NCBI RefSeq assembly: GCF_034702125.1 | Contig: NC_085865.1 | Coordinates: forward strand, 27,121,460 to 27,185,459 | Length of the DNA stretch: 64,000 nucleotides | Origin: Engraulis encrasicolus | Lineage: Eukaryota > Chordata > Actinopteri > Clupeiformes > Engraulidae | Reading direction: 5' to 3' | Part shown: positions 1 through 10,183 of the stretch, piece after piece | Numbering within the stretch: the stretch's first letter is position 1 | Layout: every line of letters starts with the position of its first letter | Translations under genes and position numbers: made by a program | Notes under the pieces: generated by a model | Seen by the model: only the letters and a program-made list of their open reading frames with translations | Databases searched by the model: none | What the model was told of the DNA's origin: nothing

Positions 1-146
1 GATGGTTGATAGGTTAAATCGTTATATCATGCTGAAATAGGTTGGATGTGTTTTGTTTTTCAGCAAACTCAAATTCCTCAGCCCCACAAATAATACTGAT
101 TCTTTCTATATTTGTGCCAATGCTAGGCCTTTGACGGGTCAATGAT

Positions 147-182
<36 letters not shown>

Positions 183-210
183 ACACCACTGGGCTACGCT
201 ATCCTCCACA
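1..210 (+). repeat. Possible 3' part of the 5' LTR of the decayed element
   Basis: The sequence ends ...CTCCACA at 210 and is followed by TTTGGTGACAGC, which parallels the intact element, where the LTR ends ...TTCACA followed by TTTGGTGTCAGAAG. By that analogy the LTR ends at 210. No second LTR is in the window to confirm it, and the stretch contains a TG microsatellite. Confidence 0.35.
147..182. repeat. (TG)n microsatellite
   Basis: About 36 bp of TG dinucleotides with one TGCG interruption, just upstream of the presumed LTR end. Confidence 0.9.
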
Positions 211-212
211 TT

Positions 213-222
213 TGGTGACAGC
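213..222 (+). promoter_or_regulatory. Candidate primer binding site (decayed element)
   Basis: TGGTGACAGC lies 2 nt after the presumed LTR end and begins with the TGG expected opposite a tRNA CCA end. It differs by one base from the first eight positions of the intact element's leucine-type site and then diverges. Low confidence because the LTR boundary is inferred. Confidence 0.3.
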
Positions 223-265
223 TACAGAGGAAGCCAGTGTCCGATGAGCAAGCACTCTGGGAAGT

Positions 266-1245
266 ATGGACAGTCAAGGTGGTGTGGTGCCATCTGCAGA
301 TGGAGCGGCGAAAGACCCAGGAGCCAGGCCCAGGCACGAAGTGAAGTCGAGCAACTCGAGACCGCCCTCTTCAGTGCTGGATGACAAAAATGGCCGGATG
401 ACCGAGCACCTGGAGTGGCTTATGAAGATGGTTCAGAGTCAACAGGAGCGGCTGGATGCGGACGGCCAGCGACAAGACCGAAGATGGAGGTCCATGGAGC
501 ACCAGTTCCTACAGCTACAGCGGTTAGTGATGGGGGATGACGTCAGTGCTCAGCCGGTGAACCAGCTGGTTGCTGAACTGCAAAGAGAGAATCCCTCAAC
601 CTCCCGCCCCTCGTCAGCTGAAGAAATGCTTCCTCTCATGCCCTTATTGGATGTCACGACTCCTCAGCCACCTGCGGATTAAGAGTCTCAAGCCAACCTA
701 CAAAGTTCCCTGAATTCCACAGGCCTCGGGCCAGCCACGACTCCTCGTCTTCAGCAGGTATGGAAAGCACCAAGAATGTCCCCTTTTGAAGAGGGAGAAG
801 ACATTGAACACTATTTGACAACTTTTGAGAGATGTGCAGCAGCTAGTCAATGGCCAGCTGAGACTTGGGTTTTGCAGCTTGTACCCCTGTTAAAAGGCAA
901 GGCCAGAGCTGCTTATGTTGCAATGAGTGCAGAAGACAGCAGTGACTACGTCAAGGTGAAGCAGGCGGTCTTGGACAAGTACGAGATCAACGCTGAAACC
1001 TACCGTCAACGTTTCCGGGCAAAGAGCATCCTTGAAGGTGAAACGAAAGAGCTACAAGCAAGACTCAAGTACCTCTTCAAGAAGTGGCTGAGTCCGGCGA
1101 CGAAGAACAAAGAAGACGTCTGTGAGCAGATAATCCTGGAGCAGTACCTGGAGATGCTGAACCCTGACCTCCAAGTGTGGGTGCGAGAGCGGGCCCCAAA
1201 GACACTTTCGTGGCGGCCAGGCGTTCCCGGAGAGGCTAGCAGATG
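266..1245 (+). pseudogene. gag remnant with SCAN-like capsid C-terminus
   Basis: The first frame (266-682) starts at an ATG and encodes a charged helix rich in Q, R and L, probably a coiled coil like that at the N-terminus of the intact copy, then stops at TAA. The capsid resumes downstream, open from 776: a segment around EHYLTTFERCAAASQWP matches the capsid of the intact copy, followed by a SCAN-like stretch from YRQRFR (about 995) through LEQYLEMLNPDLQVWVRER (about 1,138-1,194). The frame is lost around 1,200-1,245. In the family, Gag forms the virus-like particle. This copy cannot make an intact Gag because of the stop and the frameshift. Confidence 0.8.
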
Positions 1246-1845
1246 GGTCCACAAGACTCCTGGAAGAAGACCAACCATCCATCCCAGCACCATGGTAAGT
1301 CTGTGGGTGGTAGTGGTCGAATGTTTAAGCCCTCCCATAGCTTTAATAACTCCAATACGTCTCACAGCTCCAATAGCTCACAACACTCACATAGCCCTAG
1401 CGGTAGGCACACTTTGCAAACTGCACCTGCTACACCCAGAGTACTCATCTGTCACGGCTGCGGTCAGAAAGATCACATTAAGCCAAATTGCCCCTTCAGG
1501 AAAACTGCTAATGCTAGCCTGTGTTATTTCCCTGGCCCTAGTACCTCATCTCCTGTACTTACCTCCGATGTCACTGGCCCTGTTAAAGCAAGAGGCAAGA
1601 CGCTACCTGCTTTAATTGACACAGGTAGTAGTCAGTCTTTCATAAGTTCATGTTTGAAGCAGGATGACCATAATCCTTTGGGGAAAGTAATTGTTCGCTG
1701 TATCCATGGTGATGAGACTGAACATGACACAGTTGAGGTCACAATTGAGATAAATGGCCAGAAGTACCTGCTGACAGTTGGTGTGCTTGATAAATGTGAT
1801 TTTAGGCCAGGATGTAGCAATTTTGTCAGAGCTGTTACAAGATAA
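1243..1845 (+). pseudogene. nucleocapsid zinc knuckle and retropepsin remnant
   Basis: This frame holds a serine/histidine/asparagine-rich linker, then the CCHC knuckle CHGCGQKDHIKPNC (C-x2-C-x4-H-x4-C) at about 1,453-1,494, then an aspartic protease active site read as LIDTGSSQSF with the catalytic Asp codon at 1,618-1,620. The active site is DTG here and DSG in the intact element. The flap and C-terminal protease motifs are weak. The frame ends at 1,845, and homology continues in another frame from about 1,778. Confidence 0.8.
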
Positions 1846-3069
1846 TGTTAACACGGCTACCGCTTATGTTGTGACACTGGCCCAGGCTAAAGTGATGAAG
1901 GACCAAGATTTGTGGTCAGAATTACCTTATGGTGACGTGAAAAAGAAGACAAGGTCAGACAAGCGCAGAGCAAAAGTTCATGGTACCTTGTTGCAGGAAA
2001 GTTTGTCCACCCCACCTCTAGGGGGCGATGCCGTCCTAGTGGCTGACTTTCAAAAGTTGCAGCAGGAAGATTTAACTCTTAGATCCTGCTTTGCTGCTGT
2101 TAAGACAAATGCCGAAGCTGTGGAAATTTTGCAGGAAGGAGATGCATGTATGTTGAACGTGATGGGAAGCTCTACCGGTTAAGCGATGACAAAGAGCAGT
2201 TAGTTGTGCCATCATCTCTTAGAGATAACGTGTTACATATTACTCATACTGTTCCATGGTCAAGCCATTTGGGCCAAGAGAAGGCAGAGCAAAGAATTCT
2301 GAACCGTTTTTACTGGCCAGGTTTTCATAAGGACATTGTTGAGTATTGTAAGTCATGTCAACAATGCCAACTCTCAGCACGTTCTAAGAGAGGTTTGAAG
2401 GCCCCATTAATCAGTCTCCCTATCATTGATGAACCGTTCAGTCGCATTGCCATGGATATTGTCGGTCGCCTGGAAAGGAGCAGGGCAGGCCACCGTTATA
2501 TTCTGGTTATATGAGACTACGCAACGCGCTATCCTGAGGCATTTCCACTCAAACACATAAAGGCTAGGCACATTGACAACTGTTCACTGCAGCTTTTTTC
2601 ACCGGTAGGGATCCCAAAAGAAATCTTAACTGACCAGGGCACCAATTTCACCAGCAAATCACTGAAGCAGGTGTACTCCCTGTTAGGGATCAAGGGCATT
2701 AAGACCACACCCTACCACCCACAGACCGATGGTCTGGTTGAAAGGTTTAACCAGACCTTGAAAGCAATGCTGCGCAAGTTCGTCTCTGAGACCGGAGCCG
2801 ACTGGGACCAATGGATCCAGTACCTGCTCTTCGCCTACCGAGGGGACGCTTCTCACCAGCCCACCAACGTCGCCGACTACGTCGTAAGGATGAGGGAGAA
2901 GTTGGACCAGATCAGCTCCATGGCCCATGACAACCTGGCCGAAGCTCAGAAACGGCAAAGTGTCAAGGTCCATTCCAAGTGTTACGAAAGGTCAGCGACG
3001 TCAACTATGAGATCGCCACGCCGGGTAGACGCCGTCCGAAGCAGATCTACCATGTCAACGTTGGACTGA
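1778..3069 (+). pseudogene. integrase remnant
   Basis: A linker (1,778-2,182) leads by frameshift into the integrase zinc-binding module (HH at about 2,238-2,266, CxxC at about 2,348-2,360) and the catalytic core: first Asp in AMDIVGRL near 2,455, second Asp in LTDQGTNF at 2,632-2,634, Glu in DGLVERFN at 2,740-2,742. The 35-residue D-to-E spacing is kept. A TGA at 2,512-2,514 sits where the intact copy has Cys just after the first Asp region. Deletions after about 2,845 remove part of the core C-terminus and the GPY/F module, although a short C-terminal stretch is still readable in another frame near 2,990-3,070. Non-functional. Confidence 0.85.
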
Positions 3070-3190
3070 ACGATCACCTCCTGTGAAAGACCAGCTGTGG
3101 GCGAGAACTGTGGAGGAGGAGGAAGAAGAATTGGCCGAGCAGTATTTTCCAACTGCTGGTGGTGAGAATACTTAACCCTCTGTCTCCCAC

Positions 3191-3960
3191 TTGTCAGCTG
3201 AGCAGCAGGAAAACCTACGGCGCATCACACCAAAAGGCCTGTTCCAAGACCGACCAGGGAGGACAGACCTCATCACCCATGACATCCGGCTGACCTCTCC
3301 TGGCCCCATCCGGCAGACTGCATCTCGAGTTCCAGTACGACTGATCACCGCGCTGAAGCAAGAGGTCCAGGACATGCTGGAAATGGAGGTGATTGGGCCT
3401 TCACGAATCGAATGGTGTTGTCCCGTCGTCCTCGTGTCAAAGAAGGATGGAGGGCTACGCTTCTGTATGGACTTCGCAAAAGTGAACAGCATCTCTGTGT
3501 TTGACCCTTACCCAATGCCACGCGTTGACGACGTGGTAGAGCGGCTGGGTAAGGCAGAGTTCATCACCACACTCGACCTGTGTAAGGGGTATTGACAGGT
3601 GCCACTGACTCCCCAAGCACAGGAACTGACGGCGTTCCGGGCCCCGACTGGACAGTTCCAGTTTCGGACCATGCCATTTGGTCTCTACGGTGCAGCAGCG
3701 ACCTTTCAGCGCTTAATGGACGAGGTGCTGAGGGGAGCGGAAGAGTATCCCGCCATCTACATTGAAGATGTGGTGATTCATAGTGGGCGGAGAATCTTCA
3801 CCACCTCAGCGACGTGTTCCAGAGGATTCGTCAGGCGGGTCTGGTAGTGAATGCTGCCAAATGCCAGCTTGCGACACCCAAGATCTGCTTCCTCGGATAC
3901 ATCCTGGGCCGAGCAGCTCCTTTGACGGGGCTCACCTGCAAAGCCAGCCCAAACAAGGTG
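3191..3960 (+). pseudogene. reverse transcriptase remnant, truncated
   Basis: Fingers and palm are clear: VLVSKKDGGLRFCMDF (about 3,430-3,475), PYPMPRVDDVVERLGKAEF, and ITTLDLCKGY with the first catalytic Asp. The next codon is TGA (3,593-3,595) where the intact copy has Trp, and the frame then resumes from 3,596. MPFGLYGAAATFQRLMDEV follows, and the YxDD box reads YIED, so one catalytic aspartate is replaced. A frameshift at about 3,790-3,815 precedes the primer-grip region (CFLGYILGR near 3,890). Similarity stops near 3,960; thumb and RNase H are missing. Confidence 0.85.
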
Positions 3961-4043
3961 GTCTGGTCACACACACACTTTATGTCAGTCTATATGTCCT
4001 GACATGGTATAGAGAGAAAACGTAATTTCATTTTTCCTTGCAT
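3961..4043. other. Junction between LTR element and LINE
   Basis: A short CA tract followed by an AT-rich stretch (AACGTAATTTCATTTTTCC) resembling the 3' tails of fish retroposons. I see no target duplication that would tell whether the LINE insertion caused the truncation of the LTR element. Confidence 0.4.
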
Positions 4044-4477
4044 GTCTCCCCCGTGGGGACCCGGGGTAGAATAGGTCCCTAGCACCCCCTTGCTGTTCGT
4101 AAGAGGCGACAAATGGGGCAACTTGTTGGCCGTAAGTTGCGACCCGTGTCGGTGGAGAACGATCGCCTGGTGTTTGAGGACTGTGGCTGCTGCGGCCCCA
4201 ATAGGTCCAACACAGCACTTCGGCTCTTACTTCGCTTAGACGGGAGGTTGAAGGGACCTGCTCCAATCAACCGGCTTGTCAAAGTTCTTGGAATATTTTG
4301 AGGGACCATGCTTTTTATTTTTTCCTTAAAGACTTTGGCATAGGGTCAATCGAGTGGTATGAACCCTTTGTTTCCATCGCTCGAGTATACCATCCCTGTA
4401 ACCTTGGTGCATATCTGGAGGAGAACCGCAGCTCTGTGCATTCCCTTGTTGGGCTCCGAGGTGGGTGAGGAGCAGGG
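4044..4477 (+). promoter_or_regulatory. 5' leader of the LINE (presumed internal promoter region)
   Basis: About 430 bp of GC-rich sequence (starting CTCCCCCGTGGGGACCCGGGG, which contains a short inverted repeat) precedes the ORF1 ATG at 4,478. LINEs of this type carry their promoter inside this region. No specific promoter motif can be shown here. Short open frames inside it look incidental. Confidence 0.45.
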
Positions 4478-5521
4478 ATGATGAATTTTTATCCACAAAA
4501 TATGGCTACAAATCAACCCAACAAAAGAAGATTAATGGACAACGACTCGGACAACGGCTCTGACATGGCATATATATACCCCCCTAAATTAAACAACTGG
4601 CCCAAATTCATAATTCTTGAATCTGAATCACGAGACACACCCCTTGCTAAATTGTCCCCTTTTGCGATTCAGAAAGGAATTGCAGGAATAGCAGGGACGG
4701 TAAAAGACGTTAAGAAACTGCATTCTGGCCAGATTTTAGTTGAATGTGCAAGAAAGTCCCATGCAGACAATTTATTACGTTCTACTAGTTTAGCAGGAAT
4801 ACCTATGCGGACCTTTCCCCATCCCCATCTCAACAGCTGCAAAGGAGTGATCCGCACTAGAGACCTGAATGAAATGGAAGAAGCTGACATAGTTACTGAA
4901 CTGAGCGAACAAGGAGTAACTCAAGTGAGAAGAATTACCTTAAAAAGGGATGAAAAAATCATTAAGACGGGTACATACATTCTGACCTTCAATCTGCATG
5001 ACACCCCTGAAAGAATCCTGATAGGATATTTAAGTGTGCAAGTAGATAAATACATCCCAAATCCATTGAGATGCTTCAATTGTCACAAATTTGGCCATGG
5101 CTCTGCCAGCTGCAAAAATAAAACTGTCTGTTGTACCTGTGGAGAAGATGGACATGAACTGATCTGTACTAGACCACCAAACTGCTGCAACTGCCAGGGG
5201 AACCATCCAGCCTCATCTAAGGATTGCCCTATATGGAAAAAAGAGAAAGAAATTCAAAGGATTAGGGTCACTAAGAAAATTACCTATCCACAGGCGAGGA
5301 AGCAGGTGGAGGGATTTTCCCTCTCAAAATTTCAGCAGTCTTTTGCTTCTATTGTGAAACCCCCCACCAAGTCTACTGACTGTCAAACCGACTTTACCTG
5401 GATGCACAAAGATAAGCCACAGTTAATTAGTGGCAAAACATCTTCAACTTCAAGTAAAACAAAGACCATGAATTCCCAGACCACTGCCAGTCAGTTGTCA
5501 CCCATGCCTGAACCCCCATAA
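4478..5521 (+). CDS. LINE ORF1, gag-like nucleic-acid-binding protein (347 aa)
   Basis: An open frame starting at an ATG pair. The N-terminal 190 residues form an alpha/beta region without a motif I can name with confidence. Three zinc knuckles follow: C199-x2-C202-x4-H207-x4-C212, C218-x2-C221-x4-H226-x3-C230, and C236-x2-C239-x3-H243-x6-C250. The rest is a basic, serine/threonine-rich tail. In I-type LINEs this protein binds element RNA and helps form the particle that ORF2p uses. The stop at 5,519-5,521 follows a run of five C (5,513-5,517). One base change in run length would carry the frame on to TGA at 5,689-5,691, so about 55 C-terminal codons were probably lost by frameshift. Confidence 0.8.
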   Translation: MMNFYPQNMATNQPNKRRLMDNDSDNGSDMAYIYPPKLNNWPKFIILESESRDTPLAKLSPFAIQKGIAGIAGTVKDVKKLHSGQILVECARKSHADNLLRSTSLAGIPMRTFPHPHLNSCKGVIRTRDLNEMEEADIVTELSEQGVTQVRRITLKRDEKIIKTGTYILTFNLHDTPERILIGYLSVQVDKYIPNPLRCFNCHKFGHGSASCKNKTVCCTCGEDGHELICTRPPNCCNCQGNHPASSKDCPIWKKEKEIQRIRVTKKITYPQARKQVEGFSLSKFQQSFASIVKPPTKSTDCQTDFTWMHKDKPQLISGKTSSTSSKTKTMNSQTTASQLSPMPEPP

Positions 5522-5691
5522 CTACCAAAAGAGAAAAAGAAACCAACAATTCTTCCCAGTCTAAATCAAGTCAAGAACATAAAAAGGGAAACTGTAAGGA
5601 TGTGGAAATGAAGGAACCGCCAACCCCTCGCAGTCGAAGCTCCTCCCCCAAGAGTAGGAGCAAGGGCCCTGTTCCTGTTCTGCCCACATGA
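5522..5691 (+). pseudogene. Detached C-terminal tail of ORF1 and ATGA junction with ORF2
   Basis: In the frame offset from ORF1, 5,512-5,688 is open and reads a polar tail ending in an RS-like patch (SRSSSPKSRSK), with a stop TGA at 5,689-5,691. That TGA overlaps the ORF2 ATG (5,688-5,690) as ATGA. Overlapping stop and start of this kind is the usual arrangement for termination-reinitiation in several LINEs, which supports this as the ancestral ORF1 end. Confidence 0.6.
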
Positions 5692-6356
5692 CAATAGCTA
5701 GCCATATTATTCAATGGAACTGTCGTGGTTTTAGAGCAAATTTTTCTGAACTGCAGCGACTGTCTGCACTTTTTAACCCACTTGTTTTATGTCTTCAAGA
5801 GACCCACCTGTCACCAAATAATAATGTATCCCTAAAAAACTATGCAATGTTTAATGCCTATGGCCCAAATGTTCATCGCCCTTCTGGCGGGGCAGCTGTC
5901 CTGGTGCGAAATGACTTAATTCACAGCCATCTTGCAATCACTACAAGTAGTAGCAGTCCGCATAACACTTCATAAGGTACTTACTTTGTACTCTGTCTAT
6001 ATTCCCCCTGCTGTCACTGTAACCGTGCATGACTTGGATGACCTAACTGCTCAACTGCCTTCCCCATATCTCCTTTTGGTGGATTTCAATGCGCATAACC
6101 CTGCATGGGGTGGAAATCATTCGAATGCTAAAGGCAGAACTCTGGAAGATTTTATAACTAAAAATGAATTATGTCTGTGGAATGATGGCTCATTTACCTA
6201 CCTACATCCTGGCCATGGTACTTACTCTGCAATTGACCTATCAATATGCGATCCTCACGTCTTGCTTGACTTTTCTTGGCAACCCTTGGATGACCTTTGT
6301 GGAAGCGATCATTTCCCCTTGATCATGACATCTACTGAAGCGGATATACAGTTCAG
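5688..6356 (+). pseudogene. LINE ORF2, apurinic endonuclease domain (5' part)
   Basis: Starts at ATG 5,688. The endonuclease motifs appear in order: WNCRGF (Asn), CLQETHL (Glu), SGGAAVLV, LYSVYIPP (Tyr, after a frameshift near 5,940-5,960), LLVDFNAHNPAWG (Asp/Asn), SAIDLSICDP (Asp) and CGSDHFPL (Ser-Asp-His). All recognisable active-site residues are present, so the domain was intact before the frameshift. It nicks target DNA to prime reverse transcription. The frame is cut at 6,356 by the MITE. Reading from the left flank directly to 7,464 keeps the same frame. Confidence 0.85.
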
Positions 6357-7460
6357 GGGGCGTATTACAGAAACTTCCTATCTTGAGAATCTTATCTTAT
6401 CTGTCTAGTTACCGCGGCAACGGCACTTTAGGACCGAATTTAGGAAACGCGCATTACAGAACAGCGTTTCCTAAGTTGTTTTGCGCATCCTATCTTAAGT
6501 TAAGAAACGGGTATTACAGAAGCATCCTAACTTCGAAAAATCCTAAATAATTGGTCCTAACTTTAGGACAGCCACCCAGCTGTCCTAATTCCAGTTATCC
6601 ATTAATTTATTAGCCAAAATGTAGCTGGTGTTCATCACCATTTACCCACACTCAGCTCGCTGTTTCAGCCAGAGCTACAGTGAAGTATATCCGGGAAAAC
6701 AACCCCATTTGTGAACGGATGATGTTAATTAAATTAGGCTATATTAACTGACCCAAACTATGTGTGAAGTGAAGAGTTGATGCCCGACTCCGATGTGAAG
6801 TACGATATCAACTTCAACTGGGTCAAGCCAAGTCGGCTGTATTGTCATTTATTTATACACATGCGCTACATTTCATGAAATTACGAAACTGTTTTGTGTG
6901 CATTCGCTTGGAGAAACAAAGCATTGGGATGAAAATATGGAAAATGGGAAGCACTTTATTGGGACTGAAACCACAAGTTTGGTCAACATGACGTTTGCAG
7001 GCAGCGAGAGTGACCTCATTTCGTCCTCACAGATGTTGCTGTATTAGAAATCCGTTCGGTGGAACGTCACTAATAAGTGCGTTATTTAAAAGTATATCAC
7101 ATCAATGAGCATAAAAAGTTAAGCGAAATATTTACGTCCTCTTCCTCTCTGGTTTAGTATCACGCAGACCGCGAGATGCAGCAGCAGTCAAACTTGTGTA
7201 TTCTAGCTTGCGTCGCACTACTGTTGCTAGGTAGCGGTGCATTTGTTGTCAGGTAACAGACATAAAAAGTAGATCGTAGATGTTTTGATCACTACTTTAG
7301 GATTCCTAACTCAAGATAAGATATGATTTCCAAAGATAAGATAAGAATCCTAAATGAAGTTAGGATTTGTTTCTGTAATACCAAACTGAAAAAAATCTTA
7401 TCTCAAGTCAAAAGTTAAGATAGGACGACTGAAGATAGGAAGTTTTCTGTAATACGCCCC
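6357..7460. mobile_element. 1,104-bp MITE, PIF/Harbinger-like, inserted in LINE ORF2
   Basis: The left end GGGGCGTATTACAGAAAC and right end (reverse complement GGGGCGTATTACAGAAAAC) are inverted repeats of about 28 bp with a single-base indel, continuing to CTTCCTATCTT. CAG at 6,354-6,356 and CAG at 7,461-7,463 form a 3-bp target duplication. The motif GTATTACAGAA recurs in both orientations near 6,445, 6,510 and 7,370 as subterminal repeats. No transposase is readable, so it moved in trans. The 3-bp CWG-type duplication favours PIF/Harbinger, but the superfamily is not certain. The interior is AT-rich and otherwise featureless. Confidence 0.8.
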
Positions 7461-7463
7461 CAG

Positions 7464-8023
7464 ACTTCCAAGATGGCAGCTTAAAAAAGCCAACTGGACT
7501 GTCTTCCAACACCTTTGTGAAACCAAACTTGGTCACTAAATCGTTAATAGCAATTGCAGAGGAAACTGTTCCTAAGACTTCTGGAAAGCCCCATTGTAAG
7601 TCCAACCCGTGGTTTGATGACGACTGTAAAAAGGTTGTTGACTCCCGGAAGAAGGCAGAGAGAATTTTTAACAAACATCCAACTACTGAAAATCTCACCA
7701 AATTGAAAATCTGCAGAGCCCAAGCACGTAGGACCATTAATGAGTCTAAAGCTCAAAGCTGGAGAGAATATGTTAACAGCTTTACATCCAGTGCATCTTC
7801 ACAAAAGATATGGAGTTTTATTAAAAAGATGAAAGCAAAAGGTGGTACCTCACAAGTTCAGTACTTGAAATGTCAGGAGGGTCATTTGACAACAAAGCAA
7901 GACATTGCCAACAAGCTTGCTGAAACATTTGAAAATAACTCCTCTGTGAACAATTGTCAACCTGAATTCCAAGGCTTACGCAGGAAAGAGGAGAAAAAAA
8001 GACTTGAATTTTCTGTCAAATAA
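7464..8023 (+). pseudogene. LINE ORF2, linker between endonuclease and reverse transcriptase
   Basis: The endonuclease frame resumes directly after the MITE, shifts by one base near 7,510, and continues to 8,023 with a lysine-rich linker containing NPWFDDDCKKVVDSRKKAER, a conserved-looking segment that precedes the reverse transcriptase in many LINEs of this group. It ends at a stop at 8,021-8,023. Confidence 0.75.
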
Positions 8024-8051
8024 TCAAGAACCTTACAATTAGCCTTTCTCA

Positions 8052-8936
8052 ATGGAAGAACTCATCTGTTCCATAAGAAACTCACATGACACTGCAGTGG
8101 GCCCTGATGCAATTCACTATCAGTTTTTGAAACACCTGCCAGCCAGTGCCCTAGCCCACCTCTTGAAAATATTTAATGCAATCTGGGAATCTGGAAACGT
8201 CCCAAAAACTTGGCAAAAAGCATACATTATTCCCATTCCCAAACCAGGGAAAGATCACAATGATCCCTCAAACTACGGGCCAATTGCCTTGACTAGTTGT
8301 TTATGTGAAATCATGGAAAGAATGGTGAATAATAGACTCGTTTGGATGCTTGAAACAGCTGGACATCTGACTGAATACCAATGTGGCTTCAGGAACTGAA
8401 AGAGTACAGTAGACCATCTTATTCGACTGGAGTCCTTTATACGTGATGGATTCATTAGAAAAGACCATGTGGTAGCAGTTTTCTTTGACCTTGAAAAAGC
8501 ATATGATACAACCTGGAAATATGGAATTCTGAAGGATTTGTACTGGATGGGATTCAGAGGACATATGCCCATTTTCATCTCAAATTTTTTGTCCAACCGG
8601 GATTTCCAGGTCCAATTAGGCACTACTTTTTCAACACCCCATTTTCAAGAACTAGGAGTCCTTCAAGGCAGCATTCTCTCTGTCACACTATTCAGTGTAA
8701 AAATCAATAGCATTGTACATGAAATTAGCCCACATTTGTTCTGTAGCCTTTATGTCGATGACCTCTGTATCTGCTATAGGGGAAAATATATGAGTACCAT
8801 TGAGCGACAACTTCAACTATGTATAAATAAGATCAGTTCTTGGAATGGCTTCAAGTTTTCCAAAGCTAAAACTGTCTGTACACATTTTTGTCAGCTCAGA
8901 TCATTGCATCATGGTCCCCTGCTCTACATGGATTGA
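8052..8936 (+). pseudogene. LINE ORF2, reverse transcriptase domain
   Basis: One frame runs through the domain with an in-frame TGA at 8,397-8,399 and another at 8,934-8,936. Visible motifs: GPDAIHYQFLKHLP, AYIIPIPKPGKDHNDPSNYGPIAL, CGFRN, FFDLEKAYDTTW (first Asp), GVLQGSILS, and the catalytic box YVDD at about 8,752-8,763. Non-LTR type palm and fingers are thus complete apart from the stop. The second stop and a probable deletion just after it (about 8,990-9,030) remove most of the thumb-connection region. Confidence 0.85.
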
Positions 8937-9025
8937 GTACCAATCCTAGTGGTGAAAGAAGTTAAGTTTCTTGGACTGACTTTTGATAACAAGCCTTTAG
9001 AACATCCCCAGTTCAGAGCCTGTAT

Positions 9026-10183
9026 GTGGAGGCGAGAGAACCCCCCCTTCACTTAAGATGTCTTAAACTTGCCCTACAATGTGCACTCAAACTCAAAGCA
9101 AACAAAAATAACATTGCTGACAGTACTGTCTTTTGCCCACAGTTTTTGCAATTTTATGAAACCAGACCTAGGTCTATCAGACCTTTTGGAGTATGCATGA
9201 AACCTTTCCTGGACAACTTGAATATTGATCTTGACAGTCTGCAATCTGCTGATGTCTGTCCCTCTCCCCCTTGGACCTTAAGGAAACCTGTGATTGTAAA
9301 GGATCTTACACAAAGGAAAAAAACACTCACTCACCCAAATGACTACCAAGGTTCCTTTTTTGATATAAGACAACGGGTTGCTTTACATACCCCCATTTAT
9401 ACTGATGGATCCAAAACTGAAAACGCTGTGTCTTCTGCAGTAGTTGTGAATTCTACTCAACATGGCGTGCGCATTCCAACCATATGTTCTATTTTCACAG
9501 CTGAGGCTAAAGCCTTGCTTTTAAGTCTTGAGTACATAGAGGAAACCAATGAACAGCACTCCCTTATCTGTACAGACTCTAAATCATGCCTCCAAGCCCT
9601 GGAATTTTTAAAGACTGATCACCCCCTCATCGTGGATATTCTTGTCAAAGTGTATCACCTGACTAAGATGGACTTGGACATCGTTTTTTGCTGGGTTCCT
9701 GGCTACATGGGACTCAGTGGCAATGAGAAGGCAGATAGCACTGCTAAGCAGGCCTTGACTGAGGACATTTCTGAATGCCCAATTCCTACCTCTGATATCA
9801 AACCTTTGCTTTGCTCTTATACCAACGACAAATGGCAAGCTGAATGGGATGGCTGTGTGGACAATATGTTGCATGAAATATGTACCACTGTTAAGGAAAC
9901 AGTTATCCAGTCATTTTCGTGTAGGCGTGACCAAGTTGTTTTTACAAGATGTCGAATTGGTCATTGTAGGTTGACACACAGTTTTTTGTTGACTGTTGAT
10001 GTGCCCCCTCTTTGTGATTTTTGTTGTAACCCTCTTTCTATTAAGCATATGCAATGCTCTGCACTGAGAATGAAAAGGCAGCAGTTTTTCAAGAAATTTA
10101 CTGTTTTTGATATTTTTAATAAGGTCCCACCTTTAAAGGTTTTGAATTTTTTGGAATGTATTGATGTTAAGAAGCGTATTTAG
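9026..10183 (+). pseudogene. LINE ORF2, RNase H domain and C-terminal zinc motif
   Basis: An uninterrupted frame of about 385 codons. RNase H residues: Asp in IYTDGSKTE, Glu in TAEAKALLL, Asp in CTDSKSCLQAL, Asp in GNEKADSTAKQA; all four acidic residues are kept. The WVPGH motif usual before the last Asp reads WVPGY, so the conserved His is replaced. A CCHC-type motif follows near the end (CDFCCNPLSIKHMQC). The 5' boundary is a deletion scar: upstream thumb sequence is missing. RNase H would remove the RNA strand during target-primed reverse transcription. Confidence 0.8.

Larger units (their letters stand above)
1..3960 (+). mobile_element. Decayed Gmr1-like Ty3/gypsy LTR retrotransposon, 3' truncated
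   Basis: A run of broken frames reads, in order, Gag, zinc knuckle, aspartic protease, integrase, reverse transcriptase. Integrase before reverse transcriptase is the Gmr1-like order, unlike ordinary Ty3/gypsy elements. The intact - strand element at 12,171-19,471 has the same order but differs substantially in sequence, so this is a second, older lineage. Frameshifts, at least two in-frame stops, internal deletions in integrase, and loss of everything after the reverse transcriptase palm make it dead. RNase H, polypurine tract and 3' LTR are absent. The 5' LTR would extend past the left edge of the window. A LINE begins within about 80 bp of the truncation point. Confidence 0.85.

Noticed and set aside
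2012..2028. CTCF-like CCTCTAGGGGGCG in the old LTR element
   Set aside because: Core mismatch at a conserved position, and it lies in former coding sequence; likely chance.
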